Translations under genes and position numbers: made by a program | Assembly (NCBI GenBank): GCA_018985225.1 | Contig: JADGIF010000070.1 | Span: 1-23,514 of the forward strand | Source: Amoeboradix gromovi | Lineage: Eukaryota; Sanchytriomycota; Sanchytriomycetes; Sanchytriales; Sanchytriaceae | Direction: 5' to 3' | Length of the DNA: 23,514 nt | The notes under the pieces: model-generated | Seen by the model: only the letters and a program-made list of their open reading frames with translations | Databases searched by the model: none | Told to the model about the DNA's origin: nothing | Shown: piece after piece, positions 1-9,057 of the stretch | How positions within the stretch are numbered: position 1 is the first letter of the stretch | How the letters are laid out: each line of letters opens with the position of its first letter

Positions 1-345
1 TGTACAGAATATTTATTTTCCTTTTACACTCGTCAACTCCGCAACTAGCTGAATGTCCACTCGCCTCTTAAATAATGTTCCAAGTTGTTACAGAAAGTTA
101 CTCCAGTTTTTATATTTGATGTCCCAGGTGGTTATAAACAGAATTACAGAATGATGCAATGAGATTGTCTTGACTTATCAAGTGCTGCATAGTGTTTGGT
201 TGCAAGCATCACACGTAGCGATCTGAAGAAAGTAAAGTGGGAGAAATAGAAGAGATAGCGAGCATATGTGGCGTAGAACTTGTACTTATTTGCAACCTTA
301 TTTAGCGAGAATCAGGAAACTAGACGCGTAAAAATTCAATTTAGC
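1..345. other. Left-edge non-genic region
   Basis: No intact gene is visible. Bases 1-19 carry a motif repeated exactly at 23492-23510. On the minus strand, around 180-235, a short reading contains a CDACNQTLC-like pair of Cys motifs, which could be the remnant of a zinc finger, but stops and frame changes surround it. Nothing else here is supported. Confidence 0.4.
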
Positions 346-416
346 GGAATCGCAGACTTTATCTGGTTTCCCGTCCAAATTCTCGATTTTTTGTAGGTCA
401 GACTTTTAACGAGGAG
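346..416 (+). repeat. Solo right end of a TnpB/Fanzor-like element
   Basis: This stretch matches the 3' ends of the two element copies ending at 3432 and 9654: all share AAATTCTCGATTTT and then TTTAACGAGGAG. A hairpin sits just upstream (GGAA 346-349 with TTCC 368-371, and CAGA 353-356 with TCTG 362-365). It has different bases from the other copies but the same position, 45 nt before the end. No coding part of the element remains. The end lies one base before the helicase ATG at 418, so it probably forms the 5' leader of that gene. Calling it an element end is inference from the other copies. Confidence 0.6.
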
Positions 417-417
417 A

Positions 418-1959
418 ATGGATATTCTAATTGAGGGATGGAAATTACAGCTGCAACAAGAACTTGAGATAGAACAAAAAGAAGCATTAGAGAATACGAA
501 AGGAGTTACTGTTGAATTTGTTGGCAGCTCTACAGGTCTTGGTGGACGGTGCATAGTTCAAATCAAGACAGTAAACCCCCAGCAGTGTCTATTGGACTAC
601 AGAAATGGAGATACGGTGCAACTCGAGCAATTAGATAAGTCAGCAGTTGTATATAAATCATCCGAGAAGTACATTTATTTGGCGTTTGAGGATGAAATTG
701 ATTTTCAACATGACAAGCTGATCAAGCTACCAAACATCTCAATGTACAAACGGATTGATAGAGTGCTTGAGGCTCTTCCGAGTGCAACTAACAGCATGGT
801 ACAAGTGTGCTTTAACAACAAGCAACCACAATTCTCAAATAGGCATATTGACTACTTCGATTTGAAACTGAACCATCAGCAGAAGCTTGCCGTTAAACGA
901 TGTATTGAGTCACTAGACATACACTGCATACACGGCCCACCTGGTACAGGAAAGACTGCCACTCTTATTGAAGTTATTCGCCAATTTCACAAAATCAACA
1001 AGAGTATTTTAGTTTGTGGTCCTAGTAACATAAGTGTAGATAACATAGTGGAGCGGCTATCTTATCATAAAGTACCCTGTTTGAGAATGGGCCACCCGGC
1101 TAGAATGATTGACAGCGTTAAGGACAAGTCATTAGAATACATTGTGGATAATGGTACATTCGGAGGCGAGGTACTGAAGGACATTAAGCAGGAAATTGAC
1201 GGCCTTTTTAAACAGGTTCATAGTTGTAAGTCAGGTAAGGAAAAATATGAAATTTACAAGCAAACACGGCAATTAAAAAAAGAATTCAACCAGCGGGAAA
1301 GAAAAGTAGTTCATGAGACTTGTCAGCAGCATTCGATTCATTGCAGCACGCTTGGTAATAGTATGAGCAGAAATCTAAATAAAGATTATGATGTGGTAAT
1401 AATAGACGAAATTGCTCAAGCAACAGAGCCAGAAGCCTGGCTAGCATTGGCAAAGTGTAAAAAGGCAGTTATAGCAGGTGATCCTTTGCAGCTGCCTCCC
1501 GTTGTTAAGAGCAAATGTAACAAAATGGCCAGTTTAGAAACCAGCTTAATGGAAAGAATAATGTCAATAAATAACATTTGTACCATGCTTTTGGTACAAT
1601 ATCGTATGAACACTTTCATTAATGAGTTTTCATCTAAATTTATATACAAGAACAAACTCGTAGCCGATAAAAGTTGTGCAAACACAAGAATAACTGATTA
1701 TTCACAAATAACAAAGTCAGAAGAACTGCAGTATCCAGTCATATTCTACGATAACTTGCAATCTAGCTGGGAGTATGAAGATGAAAACAAAAGCAAATAT
1801 AATGAGGGGGAGATATCAAATATCGTTGAGTTGATAGACGAATTAACTGAGTTAAATATCCCCCAAGAATTTATAGGAATCATAGCTGCTTACAATGCGC
1901 AGGTAACTAGGTTGAAGGCAATATTACAAGAAACATATCCACTAGTAGAAATTGGAACT

Positions 1960-1992
<33 letters not shown>

Positions 1993-2193
1993 GTGGTTAT
2001 ATCTACTGTTAAATGCAACAATGAGCATAATATCGGATTCTTATCAGAGAAAAGAAGAATCAATGTTGCCGTTAGTCGCGCTAAGCATTTGCTGATTATA
2101 TTTGGCGACTCAGAAACATTAGAAAGGAATAAGTTTTTGCATAATCTGGTTGAATGGTCTAGCCAGTACGATATTAGATACTTCAAGGAATAA
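418..2193 (+). CDS. Superfamily 1 helicase, Hcs1/IGHMBP2-like
   Basis: 591-residue UPF1-like SF1B helicase. Family members are 5'-3' helicases acting on RNA or DNA; Hcs1 copurifies with DNA polymerase alpha and IGHMBP2 associates with ribosomes and tRNA. Visible motifs in order: an N-terminal beta-barrel-like region (about 1-110), Walker A GPPGTGKT at 173-180, the GHPAR stretch typical of this subfamily near 226, DEIAQ (motif II) near 330, GDPLQLPP (III) near 355, QYRMN (IV) near 390, GTVDGFQGRE (V) near 515 and RRINVAVSRAK (VI) near 547. Motif II has Ile where Ala or Ser is usual. The R3H and AN1 domains of animal IGHMBP2 are absent, so it is nearer the shorter Hcs1 layout. The ATG at 418 directly follows a repeat-derived end. 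AATAAA overlaps the stop codon. No intron is needed. Confidence 0.93.
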
Positions 2194-2583
2194 ATTGCCA
2201 TCTTGTAGATTGAATATACCATTTACTGCAATCGCGTGAGTTTATCGCACCAATACAGTCTTTTCCCAGATATTGGAATAATAGTAGCATTTAAATCAAT
2301 GCGATGTTATGCTTGTTGAACAAATTTCCGTTTTCGTAACAAAACAAAGTTGCTTTTAACTGGGCAGTTCCTTTATCACGATTGAATAAATTACATTGTT
2401 CAAATAATCTTCGTTTCTGAGTTTTTGAAATTGAATAAAAGCATTACTCGTTTATTAAGATCAATCGAAATTCAATAATTTCAAGTACGCCTACGTTAAA
2501 TGTGAAGCTCTCAAATTACTTCGAGATCCCACACTCCTTCAGTGTAGACAACTTGGGTAAGTGCCATTTAAGCATATTTTTCC
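2194..2583. other. Intergenic region without visible gene
   Basis: AT-rich sequence between the helicase and the element fragments. No open frame of note in either direction. A segment near 2488-2510 reads, on the minus strand, ATTTAACGTAGGCG, faintly like the TTTAACGAGGAG element end, and may mark the far end of the minus-strand fragment at 2584-2715. That is only a guess. Confidence 0.4.
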
Positions 2584-2715
2584 CTACATTAATAAAACAA
2601 TACCTGGATTAATATCTCTATGATCTTCGTGACCACACGCATTACATTTGAACCATCTTCCTTGAATCTTCTTTTTGGATTGTGGCAACTCTAACGAAAT
2701 TGGATAGCTTTTCAT
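2584..2715 (-). pseudogene. TnpB/Fanzor-type zinc-ribbon remnant
   Basis: A 43-residue minus-strand reading holds KFKCNACGHEDHRDIN-like sequence (the preceding residues are GRW). A CxxC pair followed by HRDIN is the end of the OrfB-type zinc ribbon with its final RuvC aspartate. The first Cys pair of a full ribbon and the rest of the nuclease are missing, and a TAG follows soon after. It faces away from the plus-strand copy at 3070-3444, so it belongs to a different element. Assignment rests on this short motif only. Confidence 0.45.
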
Positions 2716-2871
2716 TCTTCATCAACAGTTGCGTTCCAAGAAGAGGTCGCTAAAATCCTTTAAATGGTGTTATTCGTATCACTAAATGTTTTATAAATAC
2801 GGCAATAAAATTGAAGAGAACTATGATTTATTTAAGAAATTCACATTTGGGTTTACGGTGCTACTGAGCAG

Positions 2872-3432
2872 CTCGATTGTTTTCTTGAATAAATCATTTA
2901 TCGCGAATTTCTATGCATTTTTGTATGATTTCAAGACTTTTCCAGATTTTTCTAATAGCTCAAATACTTAATTCTTTTCGCAAATGGTAAATCAATTCTA
3001 AATAAATAATTAACAGGTACAGCATAAATTCGTCTCAGACTGATAAGCTGGTGCAAGCATGGAAATTCGATGTCTTTCAACGCCAGGAAGCGATTTCTGT
3101 ACAATTTATTCAAGGAACGCTTGAAGTTCAAGTGTAAACAAAGAGGAAAGACGATGGTTGAATGTAATGAAGCATTTACTAGTCAGACATGTACAAGGTG
3201 TGGTACTCTAAAGAAAGCCAATTTAGAAACCTGAACCTGTACCAATTGTCATTTGAAGATAGATAGAGACCATATGGTAGCAAGGAACATATACATCAAG
3301 TATCTGCATCCTTGTTCAATCCCGCCTCAGGGTAGTGAAAGCGTGAGCAATCACTGTAACGGAGATCTAGTATTGCTAGTTTCTCTGTGGAAATTCTCGA
3401 TTTTCTGTGAAATCAGGACTTTTAACGAGGAG
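2872..3432 (+). mobile_element. Decayed TnpB/Fanzor-like element, copy 1
   Basis: Shares extended similarity with 9058-9654, beginning near GTTTTCTTGAATAAATCATTTA and ending at TTTAACGAGGAG. The shared part comprises a left block that reads best on the minus strand (GKVLKSYKNA...FAINDLFKKTI), a middle of lower similarity, and the coding 3' end of a TnpB/Fanzor-like nuclease overlapping a conserved hairpin (3362-3385) and right end. Most of the element, including the N-terminal nuclease domains, is missing. Limits are set by where similarity to copy 2 fades. Confidence 0.65.
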
Positions 3433-3444
3433 CAGTTTCAATAA
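3070..3444 (+). pseudogene. TnpB/Fanzor-like nuclease C-terminus (broken)
   Basis: From the ATG at 3070 the frame reads RFLYNLFKERLKFKCKQRG, then TSQTCTRCGTL, then a TGA at 3232-3234, then CTNCHLKIDRDHMVARNI. This is the C-terminal RuvC region and four-cysteine zinc ribbon of TnpB/Fanzor RNA-guided nucleases, with the final catalytic Asp in DRDHMVARNI. The TGA falls inside the ribbon between the two Cys pairs, so the gene cannot give a normal product unless the codon is read through. About the first two thirds of a usual family member is absent. The coding end overlaps the conserved hairpin, as expected where the guide RNA arises from the 3' end of the element. Confidence 0.75.
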
Positions 3445-3566
3445 AATATTTTGGTTGTTATGTAAGTATTGGACGAAAAGAAAGAGAGCATTGCACGAAA
3501 AGATGACCTTCCAAATAAAGATACAAAGTGTGCTTATACACAGACCTTCTGGAACTAATTTAATTA

Positions 3567-3830
3567 CTTTAAAGTAGCCACTTCATCCACGCCATTCCAA
3601 AATAAGCTTCTGAGACGATAATCATATCTTCAATTAACTGAATTTCTGCCGAAATAGGGTGTAAGATCTAGATGCCTGGCATGAAACGATAGAGGAGCTA
3701 TTTTGTCTAATCCTTAGGCGTTGAAGTTGAGGTACTTCTTTAAAAATAAGTCAGTATCATTTTTTACAGTGAGTCTCCCATAAGTAAATAAACATGCTGT
3801 ATGCAAAGGTCTTAGCCCAAAAATTTCTCC
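3567..3830 (-). pseudogene. Ankyrin-repeat-like remnant
   Basis: Minus-strand reading contains GLRPLHTACLFTYG, then LFLKKYLNFNA, a TAA, then GLDKIAPLSFHARHLDL. This matches the ankyrin consensus (G-x-TPLHxA, then LLL...G-x-D-x-NA). Two in-frame stops (after NFNA and after GRNSVN) interrupt about 85 codons. It lies between element copy 1 and the doublecortin gene. No intact relative is seen in the window. Confidence 0.4.
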
Positions 3831-3901
3831 CTTTTTTTAATATTGAAAACTCTAAATGTCGTAGAAAACTATTTGACTAGGGTTCCTTTCAGAGCTTCGA
3901 A

Positions 3902-5101
3902 ATGTGGTTTACTTCAATATTCTGCGAAAATTATTTAGGTCAACTTTTGATTAGTATGAAAGTCCAACTGGATTTTACTCCAGAGAGATGCACTTTTTAT
4001 AGAAATGGTGACATTCATTATAATGGGTTGCAAGTGATAATTACACATAGGAATTTCAAGAATTGGGAACAGCTACTGACCTACTTATCACAACATGTCC
4101 ATTTAAATGGTGGTGCTATAAGAAAAGTGTTTGATATGAAGGGTAACTTGATTGAAGAAATCAAAGATTTTGAGAACAACCAGTCCTACGTATGCTCTGG
4201 AGGTGACACATTTATGGATATGGAATATGCTAAGCAACATTCAATCGCACTTGTTCAAAAATCAACAATCCAAAAAGAGGCCAAAACTGAAAGTTTCTTT
4301 TCCCAAGACTCAAAAGGTATGAATATTTATGCACAGTTAAATGGAAGAATTGATCTCCCTAAAAAAGTGATTCTTAACTATCGAAACTGCAAAAGTCTCG
4401 AACAGCTTCAGGTTTTGTTGACTCTTTCGTTAGATGCGCATGAGCCAATAACCTTTTTAATGGATTACTTGAACAGAGCCAAAATTACAGACATGTCTCA
4501 ATTAAAAGAAAACTCGTTTATTATTGCTTGCACTAGGCAGTACACTGAAATGGAATATAAATTTCCGGTACAGAGCCATGTCGCCGATATTCCTTCTCCA
4601 AAAATCATAACTGTGTTCGTTAACGGTGATCCATTTGATGTTGGGATTAGAATAACAGTGACCTATCACAAGTTTAAGAATGTAGAAAGACTTTTGGAGA
4701 TAATTGCCCACCAACTTCGAGATCGATTGTCATGTGTGAATGTTTTGTACGGATTTTTGCCCGATATTCTAAGTTCTGATAAAGCTAACCTTACCAAAGG
4801 CGTAGCATTCTCGCCAAAGCATGTATTTAAAGTAAAGGAAATGTCTGAACTAGTTGATAATCAATACTACGTTGCGGGGTCACTCGATACGCCATTTAGA
4901 AACATAAAATACAACATCGATTCAATTGAATCTGGACTTAAGAGTAAGTTGCTCGAGAAGCAAAAGAATTATTATACGACCCAAATCAGCAAACCTGACA
5001 CCAATGTTCCAATAAGTCCCCAGTTTGAGGTGATTCCGGATATTTTGGTTAGAAAAAATGAAGAGAATGAAGAGTCAAATGGCGTTATTAATATTCAATA
5101 A
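3902..5101 (+). CDS. Triple doublecortin-domain protein
   Basis: 399-residue protein with three doublecortin (DCX) domains, a ubiquitin-like fold that binds and stabilises microtubules. Domain 1 is about residues 31-104 (FYRNGD start), domain 2 about 140-213 (YAQLNGRID), and domain 3 about 235-333 (VFVNGDPFDVG...VTYHKFKNVERLL). Each shows the NG turn, the 'KF/FKN-x-EQLL' helix and the closing 'YV(A/C)G' strand; domain 2 is most diverged. There is no kinase or other catalytic domain. The tail (340-399) is charged. The first ATG is at 3902, with an in-frame TAG at 3878; an inner ATG at 3959 would also keep all domains. AATAAA overlaps the stop. The likely site of action is the cytoskeleton or a flagellar axoneme, which is inference. 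Confidence 0.88.
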   Translation: MWFTSIFCENYLGQLLISMKVQLDFTPERCTFYRNGDIHYNGLQVIITHRNFKNWEQLLTYLSQHVHLNGGAIRKVFDMKGNLIEEIKDFENNQSYVCSGGDTFMDMEYAKQHSIALVQKSTIQKEAKTESFFSQDSKGMNIYAQLNGRIDLPKKVILNYRNCKSLEQLQVLLTLSLDAHEPITFLMDYLNRAKITDMSQLKENSFIIACTRQYTEMEYKFPVQSHVADIPSPKIITVFVNGDPFDVGIRITVTYHKFKNVERLLEIIAHQLRDRLSCVNVLYGFLPDILSSDKANLTKGVAFSPKHVFKVKEMSELVDNQYYVAGSLDTPFRNIKYNIDSIESGLKSKLLEKQKNYYTTQISKPDTNVPISPQFEVIPDILVRKNEENEESNGVINIQ

Positions 5102-5239
5102 ATTTGTATTGCGACTTTTGGTGACCAAAGTTTCCAAACACAACTTGACAAGGAGATTTGAGTGCCAATCATTTTTTGTATCATTCTCCTTTGTATATCC
5201 ATTTTTTGGATAAAGTCACAACATAACCCCCACCTCTCA

Positions 5240-6835
5240 ATGTTCACTTTTCTTCTGTTAATTTCAGCCCAACATTACACCTATCCGAATGAAGAGCGCA
5301 GAGTTGCAAGAGGCCATGTCCATAAGCATCATAAGCACAGAGTACATTCTCCGCGAAGTGAGCCTCACTATGGATCTACACCAGAGGTTAAACCAGTTCA
5401 GCGTGGTTATAGTTATCGACCTGCGCCTGTAATCAGGCCGATACATCGTGGTTACCATTATCGTCCACCGCCAGTGGTTGAGCCAGAGACTGAACCAGAG
5501 ACTGAGCCAGAGACTGAACCAGAAACACAACCAGAGACGAATGTTCCAGAACCTTCTACAGCTGTACCAGAACCACCTGTTCCAGAGCCAGAGAAACCTG
5601 TACCAGAACCGGAAATCCCAGTTACAAAGCCAGAAACTGAACCAGAAAAGGAACCAATAGAGAAACCGACTGAGGAACCTTGCGAGGAACCGGAAACGGA
5701 ACCAGAGACACAACCAGAAACGGAACCAGAGACACAACCAGAAACGGAACCAGAATCACAACCAGAGAGAGCTCCAACTAAAGGCTATACATATAAAGCA
5801 CCCGTTTACGAGCCTGAGACTGAGCCCGAATCTGAGGTAGAACCTGAGCCAGAGACTAGAAACTATCACTATAGACGTCCTTCTTACGAGCCTAGTTATC
5901 CTTCTGTGCCAGAAAGCCAGCCTGAATACGAGCCTGGCTATCCTTCAAGAAGCCCATCTTATGAGCCATCATATCCGGGAAATTATCCAGAGTACCAACC
6001 ATCGTACCCATCAGCACCAGAGTACCAACCATCGTACCCATCAGCACCAGAGTACCAACCATCAGCACCAGAGTATCAACCATCAGCACCAGAGTATCAA
6101 CCATCAGCACCAGAGTACCAACCATCAGCACCAGAGTACCAACCATCAGCACCAGAGCATGAACCAGAGTACCCATCAAGAAGTCCTGCTAACGAGCCTT
6201 TGTCAGAACCAGAACATAGTTTTCCAGAACACGAACCAGAAATTGCAACCCCAGAGCATTTGCCTGAAGTTGAACCAGTTCCGGCTAAATGTAGAAAGGT
6301 TGTACGCAGAAAATGTAAACGCAAGCCAAGTCCAATCTCAGAACCTGAAGCTGAGTTTCCACTAGAAACGTCTGCAAACTATCCTTTATTTGAGGAAGAA
6401 CCTGAACCTGAAATTGCTGACGTCCATCATGTTGGTGAAAGCTCTTCGGAACCATCTTCACCAGGATTCTATCCGGAGCAGCCTGTCCAAGAGTACTCGC
6501 CACCTAGATCATCAGCCCCAGAATATTCATCTCCAGAGTATTCGGCACCAAACTATTCGGCACCAGATTATTCATCTCCAGAGAGATCCCCTGAATATCA
6601 TCCTAATTCTCATGGACCAGTGTACGAAGTGGGTAGTCCGGAATACGATTACAAGCATACGCCATTGACCGGGTATAAATACAAGCCAATTGAACAGCCT
6701 GAACCTGAATATGAACCTGATACTGCAACATACGAAGGTCCTTCTGACGACGTGGCACCTATAGTTCAACCAGTCAAAGGATATTCTTATAAGCCTGTCC
6801 CTGCACCTTGTGAAGGAGAATCATGCGATCTTTAA
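5240..6835 (+). CDS. Secreted Pro/Glu-rich repeat protein
   Basis: About 531 residues from the first in-frame ATG. The N-terminus ([10 protein letters not shown], then QHY) looks like a short signal peptide. A His/Arg-rich stretch follows, then low-complexity EPET/EPEP and YQPSAPE repeats. A GYxY(K/R)P-type motif recurs six times: RGYSYRP, RGYHYRP, KGYTYKA, RNYHYRR, TGYKYKP and a final KGYSYKP. A basic centre ([12 protein letters not shown]) and the end (PCEGESCDL) carry the few cysteines. I do not recognise a named family; the layout suggests a structural wall, cyst or matrix protein. The open frame extends back to a GTG at 5162, but the only nearby ATG is 5240. Its bases (TCTGTTAATTTCAG near 5252-5267) also resemble an intron acceptor, so the 5' end is not certain. 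AATAAA lies 8 nt after the stop. Confidence 0.8.
   Translation: MFTFLLLISAQHYTYPNEERRVARGHVHKHHKHRVHSPRSEPHYGSTPEVKPVQRGYSYRPAPVIRPIHRGYHYRPPPVVEPETEPETEPETEPETQPETNVPEPSTAVPEPPVPEPEKPVPEPEIPVTKPETEPEKEPIEKPTEEPCEEPETEPETQPETEPETQPETEPESQPERAPTKGYTYKAPVYEPETEPESEVEPEPETRNYHYRRPSYEPSYPSVPESQPEYEPGYPSRSPSYEPSYPGNYPEYQPSYPSAPEYQPSYPSAPEYQPSAPEYQPSAPEYQPSAPEYQPSAPEYQPSAPEHEPEYPSRSPANEPLSEPEHSFPEHEPEIATPEHLPEVEPVPAKCRKVVRRKCKRKPSPISEPEAEFPLETSANYPLFEEEPEPEIADVHHVGESSSEPSSPGFYPEQPVQEYSPPRSSAPEYSSPEYSAPNYSAPDYSSPERSPEYHPNSHGPVYEVGSPEYDYKHTPLTGYKYKPIEQPEPEYEPDTATYEGPSDDVAPIVQPVKGYSYKPVPAPCEGESCDL
5990..6154 (+). repeat. Coding minisatellite (30-bp and 21-bp units)
   Basis: Two 30-bp units encoding [10 protein letters not shown] are followed by five 21-bp units encoding EYQPSAP, all in frame inside the secreted Pro/Glu-rich gene. 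The 21-bp unit equals the 30-bp unit minus one PSY-type triplet block. Near-identity of the units implies recent expansion or active gene conversion. Confidence 0.9.
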
Positions 6836-6879
6836 ATAGAAGTTAATAAAGTAAATTTCAAGCTTAAACAGTTTATTTT

Positions 6880-7958
6880 CTAATCGTTTTTTTCAGCTGC
6901 TTCATTCGCATCGGAGCTCCGCTGCATTTCGGTAAGTAAATCATATTTATTGTCACTTTGGTAAAATAAAAGTATAAAAAATATTAGGTTTGGTAAACCA
7001 TCAGAGACTATCCATTTGTAAGGCCAAGTGACAGCATAAAAGTCTCTGTTTTGCTTATTGTATGTAAATATACACATCAGTGTTACAAGTAATACAATAA
7101 AAATACCTAAATTAATACCAAATTACTCATGATTCTTATTAAACTCTTCAAATGCTGTTTTGCATATGTTATAATATGATTAATAATTACGGAACTTGCA
7201 ATTGCCAAAGGTATTATTGCCCATAAAAAACTCTCAGAATCTGGTGATTTTAAGAGAAAATAAAAGTAGGTTGAGCTTGATAGGGCGAACATTAACAAAT
7301 AAAAGTGAAATCCTTTCAGAGTCTTTTTACATGTGGCATGAAAGGTGCTCAAGCATAGAGTATATTTGATGGATGATAAGAGAGCGAAAATATATAATAG
7401 CATTGGTGATATACTGCCCTTGGTTCCCCAATATATATAATACTCAAAGGCTGTTCTCATCTCAAGCATACTTATCCATACAAGTATCATTATATTGAGT
7501 TTGGTGCTGTTCTTTTTTGCTGAATTTTTAAAATAGTTAATGGTAAATACAACAGCAAGAATAAAATAAAGTAGTGACATGAGGTAGCAGTACTTATAGA
7601 GAGGGATGTAAGGTGCTGGTATATATAGATTTTGATTAACTAAGCTTATAATTGGCTCGTGTTTAGCTTCGTGAATCAAGCACTTGTACCCAGATTTCAA
7701 AACAGATACCTCTTGGTCACCAACTAAAGGTATGCTTGTCGTTTTGCCTCGAATGAATGACCCGATTTTATCATTTTTGCATAAGCCTCTTTTGGTTGCC
7801 TCCTTTGAGCATATCAAGTACCCACTTTCTCCTATTTTATCCAAATCTGAATAGTCAAAGAACATGCTATGCGTATTCTGGCTTTGGTCAACAAAACTGA
7901 ATTTAAATTCACCGGGGGCACTAATAGGAAAGCAGGATATAGGGAACTTGAAAGACAT
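6880..7958 (-). CDS. TMEM87/PTM1-like seven-transmembrane protein
   Basis: Two exons, complement of 7127-7958 and 6880-7106, joined by a 20-nt intron, give 352 residues. A luminal N-terminal region of about 110 residues precedes several hydrophobic segments. The stretch IPAPYIPLYKYCYLMSLLY, then MLEMRTAFEYY, matches the start of the Lung-7TM/GOST domain of TMEM87 and yeast Ptm1 (GYLSA-x-x-PL-x-FY... and MLEKAVFYAE). The C-terminal exon adds the last membrane span and a short acidic tail. TMEM87 proteins sit in the Golgi and affect endosome-to-Golgi traffic. The protein is shorter than usual (about 500+), mainly in the luminal part, and lacks an obvious signal peptide. A TGA two codons upstream supports the start, unless an upstream exon exists. 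AATAAA follows the stop by 2 nt. Confidence 0.72.
7107..7126 (-). other. 20-nt intron in TMEM87-like gene
   Basis: Minus-strand intron beginning GTAATTTGG and ending ATTAATTTAG. Without it the frame stops inside these bases. With it, ATG-A joins GT-ATT (Met-Ser-Ile) and opens a further membrane span and C-terminal tail. Phase 1. It contains the TTAAT branch-like motif. Confidence 0.8.
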
Positions 7959-8095
7959 GTTTCAGGCATTATAAAGCTAAACCAAAGAGTAAATAAGTGA
8001 TGATTCGACTTTAGCGGTTTTTTAAAAGAGCATTTAGACTCAATTTTTCATTCTGTAAGCGATAAATATGCGAGTTGTAAATGATATTCTATAGC

Positions 8096-8335
8096 ACTCC
8101 TCACTAAAAGTCTTGGTTTCTTAGAGAATAAAAATCTTTTAAAGCAACTGAAAAAGTTAACCTTGTCACAGCGAAAGCGTAAGGAACGTATACTGTTCAT
8201 GCATTAGCTAAACGGTGCGAAATATTATGAGTAATATTAATTCTGTTATTTAAACCACTTCTTGGTGGAATTATCTCTTTTCCCTAGTCATTTCGCGTTC
8301 TTTCATATTTTAAACTAATGTGCCAAATAATTTTT
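8096..8335 (-). repeat. Inverted-repeat arm A (element right end, family B)
   Basis: About 240 bp nearly identical (roughly 90 percent by eye) to the reverse complement of 19152-19384. In element orientation (minus strand here) it ends GACTTTTAGTGAGGAGT, close to the TTTAACGAGGAG end of the TnpB/Fanzor-like copies, so it is probably the right end of a related family whose coding part is lost. It points toward the start of the TMEM87-like gene at 7958. Confidence 0.75.
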
Positions 8336-9057
8336 AGTATGGTGCTTTTCATCTATTCCACTCTTAGATGTATAACTGACGAAAGAACTCAATGGAATCA
8401 ACAAGAGCTGATTGTAAATTTAAAATTAATAGCAACTCTTAATCTACTTGCTGGATGCATTAGCATAATGAATGACTCTTTTGAGAATCAACGCTCTTCT
8501 ACTCGCAATCTTCCCATTGTCATCTGTACTATGATTTCGAAGTATAGTGTTCTGAAGTAGTTATAACGCTCTCCTTCTAGACTTATAATTCAGTTTCTTA
8601 TTCGAAATATTCTAAGAATCTTTACTGTTCGGTTGATATCTCGCATCATCATAGTGATTCATTCTGCCATTAAAACTTTATAGAAACAACATGACCATTT
8701 TCTGAAAATGCACATTGTCAACCAGCAGCTCGTTATTGTAGATTGCACGCTTGTTGGGAAATACATTGGCTACTGGAATTGCCGAGAACAAGGCTAGAGG
8801 ATCTGTTTTACTTTCATTACTACCTTTTCAGAATCGAGTAGCATTGTTATAGCTTTTAAGTCATTGAAATGGTGTGACAAGATTTGATTATCTGCACTTT
8901 TGGTCGCTTTTTTATAGACTTATCATTTTTGCGATTATCTCATAGCTTCTATATTTCATGCAATAGTAAATAAATTGTTTTCAAAATATTTACTGAAAAT
9001 ACTGTACAGGTTTGCTCAAACTTACGGAAGCAAATCATGCTCGTTATCTTATGGACA
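8336..9057. other. Region with decayed coding sequence
   Basis: No intact gene. On the minus strand, 8678-8821 is open for 47 codons and reads naturally (SNESKTDPLALFSAIPVANV and onward). Just upstream in another frame is YKKATKSADNQILSHHFNDLKAIT..., as if one gene carried a frameshift near 8825. I do not recognise the protein. A plus-strand 80-codon frame at 8318-8560 starts inside the repeat and lacks any family signature. Confidence 0.3.

Noticed and set aside
180-240. piggyBac-type C-terminal zinc finger (CDACNQTLC)
   Set aside because: Only about ten residues fit, and stops and frame changes surround them.
405-416. TTTAACGAGGA in the element ends matches a conserved stretch of 18S rRNA
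   Set aside because: Only 11 bases match and no further rRNA sequence is present; probably chance.
5162-5239. GTG start for the secreted repeat protein
   Set aside because: Non-ATG start directly after a stop; the ATG at 5240 gives a signal-like N-terminus.
5990-6154. CRISPR-like array
   Set aside because: Units are contiguous, in frame and encode EYQPSAP; there are no spacers.
5264-6769. Several long frames antisense or out of frame in the secreted repeat gene
   Set aside because: They mirror low-complexity EPET and YQPSAPE codons; no independent coding signal.
8318-8560. 80-codon plus-strand frame
   Set aside because: Starts inside the repeat arm and has no family signature; the corresponding frame from the other arm diverges at once after MCQ.
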